DNA of 35,662 nucleotides, from positions 1-35,662 of the forward strand of contig CAIVEH010000012.1 in assembly GCA_903904855.1 (NCBI GenBank), written 5' to 3'. The translations under genes were made by a program, and so were the position numbers. The notes under the pieces were generated by a model, which was not told the DNA's origin, searched no databases, and worked only from the letters and a program-made list of their open reading frames with translations. Positions 1 through 8,700 of this stretch are shown piece after piece. Each line of letters opens with the position of its first letter. Within the stretch, counting starts at the first letter, position 1. This DNA is from an uncultured Bacteroidota bacterium. GTDB taxonomy: Bacteria > Bacteroidota > Bacteroidia > Chitinophagales > Chitinophagaceae.

Positions 1-313
1 ATACCGTATTCCTTTTACCACCTAATATTGCTGAATAGCAAGCAGAAATTGTATTATAGCTACCACCACCTATTACATTATAAACTGAATTGGTGGACTG
101 AGTTGCATAAATACAATTGCCAACACCGCCGGCAATAACGCCATAATTTGAAAATGTGCCACTAATATTATCCACAATGCAATTAGATTGGCCACTACCA
201 CTATTGACCTCACCCCAACACTCTAACCCTTCCGCCTTCGGCACCTTTCCTTGAAAAAAGGGAAGAAGTTTTTTGTGGGAGTTGCTGCTTACCCATTTTG
301 ATCGCTTAATCAT
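1..313 (-). CDS. Repeat-rich surface protein, 5' part only (runs off left edge)
   Basis: An open frame reads leftwards from an ATG at 311-313 to base 1 with no stop, giving about 104 residues. It starts MIKRSKWVSSNSHKK, passes through LLPFFQGKVPKAEGLECWGE, and continues into glycine/asparagine-rich sequence with two visible units of the type G-G-G-x-Y-N-x-I and I-L-G-G-K-x-N-T-V. Short units of this kind occur in trimeric-autotransporter-like head domains and other beta-helical surface proteins; that assignment is an inference from pattern. No clear signal peptide is seen at this start. The segment at 208-262 is also a copy of a dispersed repeat whose relative lies at the right end of the window, so the N-terminal region appears to be repeat-derived. 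Function unknown. Confidence 0.5.
   Translation of the reverse strand, partial: MIKRSKWVSSNSHKKLLPFFQGKVPKAEGLECWGEVNSGSGQSNCIVDNISGTFSNYGVIAGGVGNCIYATQSTNSVYNVIGGGSYNTISACYSAILGGKRNTV
208..262 (-). repeat. Dispersed GGTGAGG-ended repeat inside a coding frame
   Basis: On the minus strand this stretch contains a TTTCAAGGAAAGG-like start, a GGAAGGGTTAGAG centre and a GTTGGGGTGAGG end. The plus-strand sequence at 35606-35662 has the same layout (CCCTCTCC, a small hairpin, GGGCCGGGGTGAGG). The left copy is read through in frame by the partial gene at 1-313. Confidence 0.5.
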
Positions 314-1050
314 TGGTTTGGCTTTTATTCTTTTATTGCAAAGATTAATGCTAAGGCACCAGATTTCATAATATCTGATTCGAGTGGTAAATAATGCCGT
401 TCTTGCCTATTTTCATTGCAGGATATAATCTTATGCGTTTATTTAATAAAATTAAGCTATTTTGTAAATACAACCATAATTTTCAGAAACAATTTTTATA
501 GCAACAGGAAAAAGGTTTAATATTCAGCACTAGTGTATTAGTGACGAAGAGAAATCTCCCCCAGCATTAATTTTACTAACTCACGTAATCAGACGTAATT
601 ATTTCGCCCATTCAGGACTTGTAGCATCTTAATATGCTATCGAGGGGCTTCACCCCTCGCTGATGTATTATACCCTTTCAGGGCTGTCAGACAGTTTAAG
701 TAAATGGCATTGAGGCTTCATACCCGGCTAATATATTTCGCCTCCTTGCGCCACCGATAAAGCTAAGGCGGCACGTGGTGGTAAACACACAAAACCTACA
801 CGGCAAAGGGGGAATTTGCGTCATCAAGCTAAATCATCGCATGTTCGTTATTGAGTAAAAGTTTGGATTTTGATTGGTTAGCTTTTACATTTCCATGACC
901 ATAAAAAATATTTAAAAAAGTTACTAACGTTCGCTGATAAAAACCCGTCTATTTATCCGGGAATTAATAATACTATCCAAATTTTTAGTATTATTGTATG
1001 CTCATTACTGGTAAATGTAAATCCAAAAACAAATAAAAAATCCATTTTTT
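314..1050. other. Intergenic region, AT-rich with a dispersed repeat
   Basis: No convincing gene is visible. The stretch separates a leftward and a rightward gene, so promoters for both should lie here, but no good match to the Bacteroidetes TTTG / TAnnTTTG promoter was found. It contains the dispersed repeat at 597-685. A GC-rich stretch at about 745-785 contains cgccaccg and ggcggcacgtggtgg, which are partly self-complementary. The last 200 bases are AT-rich. Confidence 0.5.
597..685 (-). repeat. Dispersed repeat, copy 1 (CCTGAAAGGG ends, GAAGCCCC hairpin)
   Basis: Read on the minus strand it begins AGCCCTGAAAGGGTATAATA, carries a GAGGGGTGAAGCCCCTC hairpin, and ends near AAGTCCTGAATGGGCGAAATA. 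The plus-strand segment 17112-17200 has the same order, spacing and near-identical ends, so the two are copies in opposite orientation. No protein is encoded. It resembles short non-autonomous palindromic elements (REP/MITE-like), but no transposase is nearby. Confidence 0.6.
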
Positions 1051-4000
1051 ATGATCAAACAGCTTACCCTAACGATTTGTGCAGTGCTGATGAGTATTGC
1101 CTCGTTTGCGATTCCTGCTATTACCGGCCCTGGCAGCCTATGTGTAGGTTCATCGTATACCTATACTGATTCAACATCAGGCGGAATATGGTATACCAGC
1201 AATACCGGCATTGCAACTGTTGGTTCAACTACCGGTTTAGTAACCGGTGTGGCGCCGGGGACAGATACCATTACTTATTACATTTCAGGGGTAGGCGCTG
1301 TAACCAAGGTTATTACTATTAATCCAAATCCTGCGGCTATTACAGGGCCTACTATTATATTTCCGGGAGGCACTGGTACTTATGGTGATGCAACAGGTGG
1401 AGGCGCCTGGAGTTGTACGCCAACATCGATTGTTACGATAAGTACCTCAGGAGTAGCAACGGCTATTGCATGTGGTACTTTTACCGTAAATTATACATTA
1501 ACTACAGGTTGCGTTGCACATATGTATGATACAGTAGCATGCCTTGGCAGTGCTACCTATTACCTTACCGGCGCTTCGTCAGTATGTACAGGTACCACCA
1601 TAACGTTAACCGATTCTGTAGCAGGAGGTCATTATACCAGCGGCAACACATCTATTGCTACTGTAGGGTATACTTCGGGAGTTGTAACAGGCATATCGGC
1701 GGGAGCTGTTACAATAACCTATGTTGTCGGAGGAACTTATCAGTATAAAAATATTACCGTTAACCCATCACCCGCCGCCATCGGAGGTCCAACAAGTGTA
1801 GCAGTGGGTAGTTCAATTACTGAAACTGATGCCACAAGCGGCGGAACATGGACCAGCAGCAACGTTACTGTTGCATCAATAGGAATGTCGACCGGCCTTC
1901 TTACAGGAAATGCAGCAGGTTATGCTGTTATAACATATACGCTACCAACCGGATGCTATGTAACACGCACTGATACTGTTACCGGCACAGGCGGCACTAC
2001 ATTGCCTATTACCGGCACAACGCATACCTGTGTTGGTTCTTCAACATACCTGAGTGACTCTACAGCAGGCGGATACTGGACCAGCAGCAATACATCGATA
2101 GCTACAGTTGGTTCGCTGACCGGATTTGTTACCGGTGTTTCGGCAGGTACTTGTACCATCACTTATACTCATGGCACAAGTATTGCTACTACTTCATTTA
2201 CTGTATATTCTTCTCCTGCAGCTATCACTGGTCCGACTACTGTTGCCGTTGGCAGTGTTATCACACTCGCTGATGTTACTACAGGCGGAACATGGAGCAG
2301 CAGTAATACCTCAAGAGCTACCGTTGGCGCCAGCACTGGCGTAGTAACCGGTGTTTCGGCAGGAAGTGTTACTATTACTTATCTGATGACTACAGGATGC
2401 TTTGTTACTTATACTATAACAGTTACCGGAACAAGCATTTTACCAATATCAGGAACATTTTCTACCTGCCTTGGCAGCACATCAACTTTACATGATTCAA
2501 CTACGGGCGGCACGTGGACAAGCAGCAATACTGCCATAGCTACTGTTGGCGCTACAACAGGCGTTGTTACAGGTGTATCGGTTGGAACCTGTACTATTAC
2601 TTATACTATAGGAACCAGCTATGTAACCCATACATTTACTGTTAATGCATTACCAGCTACACCAACCGGACCAACAACTGTAGCAGCAGGAAGCACTATT
2701 ACACTAACTGACGGAACAGGCGGTGGTACCTGGTACAGCGGCAATACAAGTATTGCAACCGTAGGAGCCTCTACTGGTATTGTAACAGGCGTTTCGGCAG
2801 GTTCGGTATGGATCTATTACAGCCTTACCACAGGATGTGCCAATCACATTTCCATTACTGTAACAGGTGGCAGCAGTGTATTACCAATTAGCGGAACACT
2901 TCATACATGCGTTGGTACAACTACCACATTACATGATTCTACCAGTGGTGGTTCATGGAGCAGCAGCAATACTGCAGTTGCAACAGTAGGCGCTTCTACA
3001 GGTGTTGTAACAGGCGTATCGGCTGGTACCTGTACCATTACCTACTCAGTAGGAACCAGTTATGTTACTGCATCATTTACCGTTTATGCTTTGCCTTCAT
3101 CAATCAGTGGCCCGACTACTTTAGCAGCAGGTGGCACCATAACACTTAGTGATGCCACAACAGGAGGCAGCTGGTCGAGCAGCAATACATCTGTAGCAAC
3201 AGTAAATGCCACTACAGGCATTGTGACCGGAGTATCGGCAGGAACCGTAACGATTTATTACATGCTTACTACTGGTTGCGGAGCATCTTATTCAATTACC
3301 GTTACCGGCACCGGTACTATTTTCCCATTGTCAGGTACATTCAGTGTATGCGTGGGCTCATCAAGTACGCTTTATGATTCTACTTCAGGCGGCGCTTACA
3401 GCAGCAGCAATACTTCAATAGCAACTGTTACCACCTCTACAGGAGTAGTTACCGGTGTATCGGCAGGAACCTGCACCATTACTTATACAGTAGGCACTAG
3501 TTACGTTACTCATTCATTCACTGTTTATGCATTACCATCTGCCATTTCTGGTCCAACTACAGTATCAGCAGGCAGTACAATTACCCTTACTGATGCTACT
3601 CCGGGCGGAACCTGGATAAGCGGCAATACGGCCAGAGCTACAGTATCCTCAACCGGTGTTGTAACCGGCGTAAGCGGCGGCACTGTAAATATTTACTACA
3701 GCACAACCGGCGGATGTGCAGTATATTATACCATTACTGTTTCAGGCACATTATCAGGAATCGGTGGAACTACCCACACATGTGTTGGATCTAGCACTAC
3801 ATTGACCGATTCAGCATCGGGAGGCAGCTGGAGCAGCAGCAATACAGCCATTGCTACAGTAGGCGCATCAACCGGTGTTGTTACCGGTGTTGCAGCAGGA
3901 ACCTGTACCATCACCTATACTTTCGGAACATCAATAGTAACTGTATCATTTACTGTATATTCAGCGCCTGCAGCTATCACAGGCAGCAGCACAATGTGTA

Positions 4001-5232
4001 TCGGCGGTACTGTTACACTTAGCGATGCAACAACAGGAGGTACCTGGAGCAGCAGCAGTACCTCTACTGCTACAGTAGGCGCGTCAACCGGAGTAGTAAC
4101 AGGAGTTCATGCCGGAACAGCCAACATATATTACCTGATGACAACCGGTTGCGGTGTTGCTAAAATGGTTACTGTCTATGCAACTCCTGCACCTATATCA
4201 GGCAGCAGTACTGTATGTGTTGGTTCAACAATCACACTTACAGATACAACTACAGGCGGTACATGGATGAGTGTTTATACTAGTTATGCAACAGTTGGCT
4301 CAGCAACAGGTGTTGTAACCGGAGTTGCAGCAGGCACTACAACAATAACGTATTCAATAGGTGGTTGCTCTGTCACTAAAACTATAACTGTAAATACTGC
4401 ACCAGCAGCAATAGGTGGAGCAAGCAGTGTTTGCATTGGTTCTGCTATTACGCTGACTGATGCAACTACAGGTGGTACATGGACAAGCGGAACTCCCGCT
4501 AATGCAACAATAACTACCGGAGGCGTTGTAACTGGTGTTGCAGCAGGCGTTCTGAATATTTATTATTCAGTAGGTGGCTGTAGTGTATATAAAACAATTA
4601 CTGTTAACCCGGTACCAACAGCTATCAGCGGCAGCAGCACAGTTCACACAGGCGGATCACCAATAACCCTTACTGATGGCGTAGGCGGCGGTTCATGGTT
4701 CAGCGGAAATACCGCACTGGCAACTGTTGGAGCAACTTCAGGAGTTGTTACCGGAGTTTCGGCAGGCACAGTTAATATCTATTATTCAATTGGCGGTTGT
4801 GCTGTTTATAAAACAATTACTGTTATTTCTCCGGCTCCTCCGGGTTATTCAGGCAGTACTACTTCAGTTAATGCAGAAAGTGTAATTGACCCATCTGTTA
4901 TTGCTCAGAGCAGTAACGATGATCAGGCATCAGCTAAAAACAATCCAGGTACTACAAACCAGAATGGTTCAGCGCAGGAAAATTCATTGAAATTCTATCC
5001 AAATCCAACATCTGGCATCCTGAACATTATGTGGGAGAATCTGGCTGTAGGAAATGCTACTGTAACAGTTAGCGATATTGTTGGCCACGAGGTATTTACT
5101 ACAATCATCTCAATAGGCTCAGATTCCGGTATAACTCAGCTTGATTTCAGCAATCTGAAAGCAGGAATTTATATACTTTCTGTAAAGTCTGAAACCAATA
5201 CATTCACAAGCAGATTGAATATCCAACATTAA
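1051..5232 (+). CDS. Secreted T9SS cargo made of 17 BIG2 Ig-like repeats
   Basis: The 1393-residue product has a signal peptide (MIKQLTLTICAVLMSIASFA, about residues 1-20). About 17 repeats of roughly 73 residues follow, to about residue 1270. Each repeat has the pattern I-T/S-G-x..C-V-G-S..T-L-x-D-x-T-x-GG-x-W-S-S-x-N-T..A-T-V-G-x-x-T-G-V-V-T-G-V-x-A-G-T..I-x-Y, which is the bacterial Ig-like group 2 (BIG2) signature. A Ser/Asn/Gln-rich linker follows, then a C-terminal domain starting LKFYPNPTSGILNI and ending in TSRLNIQH, typical of type A T9SS sorting signals. Repeats 4-13 alternate between two subtypes, giving a DNA period near 440 bp. No enzymatic domain is seen; a stalk or adhesin role at the cell surface is an inference. 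A strong terminator follows at 5252. Confidence 0.9.
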   Translation: MIKQLTLTICAVLMSIASFAIPAITGPGSLCVGSSYTYTDSTSGGIWYTSNTGIATVGSTTGLVTGVAPGTDTITYYISGVGAVTKVITINPNPAAITGPTIIFPGGTGTYGDATGGGAWSCTPTSIVTISTSGVATAIACGTFTVNYTLTTGCVAHMYDTVACLGSATYYLTGASSVCTGTTITLTDSVAGGHYTSGNTSIATVGYTSGVVTGISAGAVTITYVVGGTYQYKNITVNPSPAAIGGPTSVAVGSSITETDATSGGTWTSSNVTVASIGMSTGLLTGNAAGYAVITYTLPTGCYVTRTDTVTGTGGTTLPITGTTHTCVGSSTYLSDSTAGGYWTSSNTSIATVGSLTGFVTGVSAGTCTITYTHGTSIATTSFTVYSSPAAITGPTTVAVGSVITLADVTTGGTWSSSNTSRATVGASTGVVTGVSAGSVTITYLMTTGCFVTYTITVTGTSILPISGTFSTCLGSTSTLHDSTTGGTWTSSNTAIATVGATTGVVTGVSVGTCTITYTIGTSYVTHTFTVNALPATPTGPTTVAAGSTITLTDGTGGGTWYSGNTSIATVGASTGIVTGVSAGSVWIYYSLTTGCANHISITVTGGSSVLPISGTLHTCVGTTTTLHDSTSGGSWSSSNTAVATVGASTGVVTGVSAGTCTITYSVGTSYVTASFTVYALPSSISGPTTLAAGGTITLSDATTGGSWSSSNTSVATVNATTGIVTGVSAGTVTIYYMLTTGCGASYSITVTGTGTIFPLSGTFSVCVGSSSTLYDSTSGGAYSSSNTSIATVTTSTGVVTGVSAGTCTITYTVGTSYVTHSFTVYALPSAISGPTTVSAGSTITLTDATPGGTWISGNTARATVSSTGVVTGVSGGTVNIYYSTTGGCAVYYTITVSGTLSGIGGTTHTCVGSSTTLTDSASGGSWSSSNTAIATVGASTGVVTGVAAGTCTITYTFGTSIVTVSFTVYSAPAAITGSSTMCIGGTVTLSDATTGGTWSSSSTSTATVGASTGVVTGVHAGTANIYYLMTTGCGVAKMVTVYATPAPISGSSTVCVGSTITLTDTTTGGTWMSVYTSYATVGSATGVVTGVAAGTTTITYSIGGCSVTKTITVNTAPAAIGGASSVCIGSAITLTDATTGGTWTSGTPANATITTGGVVTGVAAGVLNIYYSVGGCSVYKTITVNPVPTAISGSSTVHTGGSPITLTDGVGGGSWFSGNTALATVGATSGVVTGVSAGTVNIYYSIGGCAVYKTITVISPAPPGYSGSTTSVNAESVIDPSVIAQSSNDDQASAKNNPGTTNQNGSAQENSLKFYPNPTSGILNIMWENLAVGNATVTVSDIVGHEVFTTIISIGSDSGITQLDFSNLKAGIYILSVKSETNTFTSRLNIQH

Positions 5233-5251
5233 TTTCTGATAATTAAATACG

Positions 5252-5296
5252 CTTAAATCAAAACTCCCGGCTATTGGCCGGGAGTTTTGATTTAAG
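5252..5296 (+). terminator. Terminator of the 1051-5232 gene
   Basis: A 20-bp perfect inverted repeat (5252-5271 with 5277-5296) encloses a five-base loop. The stem has a GC-rich top (actcccggc / gccgggagt) and an A-rich base that becomes the T tract (ttttgattt). It starts 20 bases after the stop codon. Its symmetry would also let it work on the minus strand. Confidence 0.85.
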
Positions 5297-5739
5297 CAGA
5301 GTTTGTTAGAATAGAATCGCATTGCCCTCGGATAAATTATAAACTGGATAATAATTACAGTACTATTCCTATTAAATATATTTGGATACGGATAATAAGT
5401 CAATGTTAAATTAATAAATACAATAAGGTAATGGAGCAATAAAGTTATTAATTAAGTTTTTGATTTCATAGCGACTGTATAAAGTATACAATTTATAAAA
5501 GTTATAATTTTTCATATTTTTGTATTATTTCTTTATAATGTGTAAAATACATATTTACAGATCTTATCGAATTTTTAATTTCATTTTATGTTAATTTTAT
5601 TTATTTATCTATTATTTTATTATTGATATTTCGGTTACTAAATATAATATATTCTTAAGCAACTTAATTAATTTGGAGAAATTTACTAATTTGCAACCCA
5701 ATTGGAAACTATTAATTACCTAATAATGCATAAAGTGAT
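5297..5739. other. AT-rich intergenic spacer before the Kelch/BIG2/NHL gene
   Basis: Very AT-rich, with many stop codons in all frames and no credible gene. It should hold the promoter of the 5740 gene. The best candidate near 5668-5675 (ttaatttg) is one mismatch from the Bacteroidetes -7 box TAnnTTTG but has no TTTG at the usual distance upstream, so no promoter is called. Confidence 0.5.
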
Positions 5740-8700
5740 ATGAATTTCATTAACTTTAGTTTAGTTAAAAGACTTTTTTGTTTCTTAATATTACCACTCT
5801 TATTTATTTGTCAGCAAAGCCAGGCCCAGGGTACCTGGAGTAATGTTACCAATCTTGCCCCGGATTTTAACGGAGGCGTTATGCTGTTGCTCCCTGATGG
5901 CACCGTGATGGTTAAAACTTTTTATGGTGGATTTGGCAGTATTCCAGGTACCACATGGGATAAACTAACTCCCGATGCCTCAGGCAGTTATGCCAATGGC
6001 ACATGGTCAAGACTGGCAACAATGGCGGGTGACCGTTTATATTTTTCATCATGGGTATTGAATGACGGAAGAGTATATATTGGTGGTGGTGAATATGGAG
6101 CCGGAACGCAGGCGGAAATATATACTCCTGCAACCAATAGCTGGACATCACTGACCACGCCGGGAGTCAATTTCTATGATGGCAACTCTGAAAACCTGCC
6201 TGATGGCAAACTGCTGCTAGGTGTGAACACCGGAACAACCCTTACCAATTACCTGTTCGACCCACAATCAAATACCTATTCTTCCACTCCCGATTGCACG
6301 GGCAGTCACGATGAGTCTGCCTGGTTAAAATTGCCCGACAGCAGTATTCTGCAAGTAGATCTTGGCGCCTACACAACTGAGCGTTATATTCCTGCTACCA
6401 ACACCTGGATACCAGATGCCCCATGCCCGGTAATGCTATATGACTCTTATGGTTATGAAGCAGGCACCGCAATGATGCTACCCGATGGAAGAGGCTTCTT
6501 CATTGGTTCTACATCTGTTACCGCCTATTATACACCATCAGGGAATACAAGCCCGGGAACATGGACTACAGGACCAGTCATTCCTTCCGGACTTGGCGCA
6601 CCGGATGCTGCTGCAGCAATGATGAATAATGGCAAAATACTAATGGCATTATCGCCTACGCCTACTATGTCAAATCACTTTCCTACACCTACTTCATTTT
6701 ATGAATTTGATTATACAAATGATTCATTTACGTTGGTAGGTGCACCAGGTGGCGGATCCTCTTTATCCATTTCATCATATAACACGAATATGCTTACACT
6801 CCCAGACGGCAAAATTCTATATACTGCCAATGGCAACAAGAGATATTACGTTTATACACCAACCGGAACTGCACTTTCAGCCGGAAAACCAACCATCAGC
6901 AATATTACCAGATTGAACTGTGACACATTTAAGGTAACGGGTACATTGTTTACCGGTATATCTGAAGGCGCTTCCTATGGTGATGACTGGACAATGTCAA
7001 CCAATTTTCCATTGGTAAGGCTAACTTCCGGTTCAAATGTTTATTATGCCCGCACCTACAACTGGAACCGGTATGGTTCGGTTATGACAGGATCTTCTCC
7101 TGATACCACCAATTTTGTATTGCCTGCCGGATTAACTCCCGGCATTTATAATTTGCAGGTGGTAGTAAATGGCATTGCATCATCATCTGTATCTATCAAT
7201 ACCAGCCTGGCAATTACTCCATCATCTTTCAGTTTATGCCCCGGAGCAAGTAATACGCTTACAGATTCAGCGACAATAGGATTCTGGTCGAGCAGTAATA
7301 GCAGTATAGCCACAGCCGGATCTGCAAGCGGGATAATAACCGGTGTTTCGGCTGGTACTGCAACAATTTCCTATTCTATAGGCAGTTGTTATAGTATTTC
7401 CAGTATCACAGTTAATCCATTACCTTCTGCCATTACAGGTAGTACATCAATCTGTATAGGATCTTCCGGCACATTAAGTTCATCACCTGCGGGGGGAACC
7501 TGGCTGAGTACCAATACCGGAATTGCTACCGCAGGTACCAGCTCAGGCATAATAACTACCGTATCGACAGGCATTGATACGGTTTCTTATACTCTTGCCA
7601 CCGGCTGTGCAATTAAATCACCAATAACCATTAACCCCCTTCCCTCATCCATTACAGGAACAGGAACAGTTTGTGCCGGATCGACAATTACCCTTAGCAA
7701 TTCAACAGGTGGAGGAACATGGTCGTCAGGCTCTGCCGGTATTGCAACCGCAGGTTCAGCTTCAGGAGTAATATCAGGGATTTCAGCAGGCTCAGCTGTT
7801 ATAACCTATACGTTGCCAACCGGTTGCTATGTTGTAACAACTGTTACTGTTAACCCTTCACCTTCTGCCATATCAGGTTTATCTGAAATCTGCCTTGGTG
7901 CTACTAATACACTTAGCGATGGAGGTGGCGGAACATGGACATCAGGCACACCAGCTATTGCGACAATTGGCTCGGCATCGGGTATTGTATCTGGACTATC
8001 AGCCGGTACAGTAACCATTACCTATACACTTGGAAATGGTTGCAGCGCTTATGGGGGGTTTACAGTTGACGCATTGCCTGCAGCTATTGCTGGACCTGGA
8101 AATGTATGTACGGGGCAGACAATTACACTAACTGATGCCGGTGGTGGTACCTGGAGTTCAGGAACACCGGGTATTGCAACAATCGGTTCCTCTTCAGGTG
8201 TCGTTACAGGTGTTTCTGCCGGAACAGATATAATAACTTATCAACTTCCCACCGGTTGCATTACGACAAAAACTATAACAGTAAATCCGTTGCCATCAGC
8301 CATTTCGGGTACATTATCGGTATGCGCCGGATTAACGACAATTTTAACTGACGCAGGGGGTGGAACATGGTCATCGGGCACACCCGGCGTTGCAACCATC
8401 GGTTCTGCTTCGGGCAGCGCTTTGGGCGTTTCTGCTGGCACATCTGTAATTACATATACTCTTCCTACCAGTTGTTTTACCACCGGGACCATTACTGTTA
8501 ATCCGCTTCCGGCATCCATTACAGGGGCATCCTCTATTTATTTAGGAGCCACAGCAACACAGAGCGATGTATCGGCTGGCGGCAACTGGAGCAGTAGCAA
8601 CCTTGCCATTGCCACTTCAGGATCTTCATCTGGTATTATTACAGGCATTTCAGGTGGTACTGTTACAATTAGCTATACACTGCCAACAAGTTGCTATTCG

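Noticed and set aside
5119..5439. A 106-residue minus-strand open frame over the end of the BIG2 gene
   Set aside because: It runs through the terminator hairpin and the T9SS domain on the opposite strand and has no recognisable features.
5668..5675. Promoter box upstream of the 5740 gene
   Set aside because: One mismatch from TAnnTTTG in very AT-rich sequence and no paired -33 TTTG; too weak to call.
5740..7200. Active galactose oxidase
   Set aside because: The Kelch and E-set layout resembles the fold, but the copper-ligand tyrosine/histidine set could not be identified, so only the fold is called.
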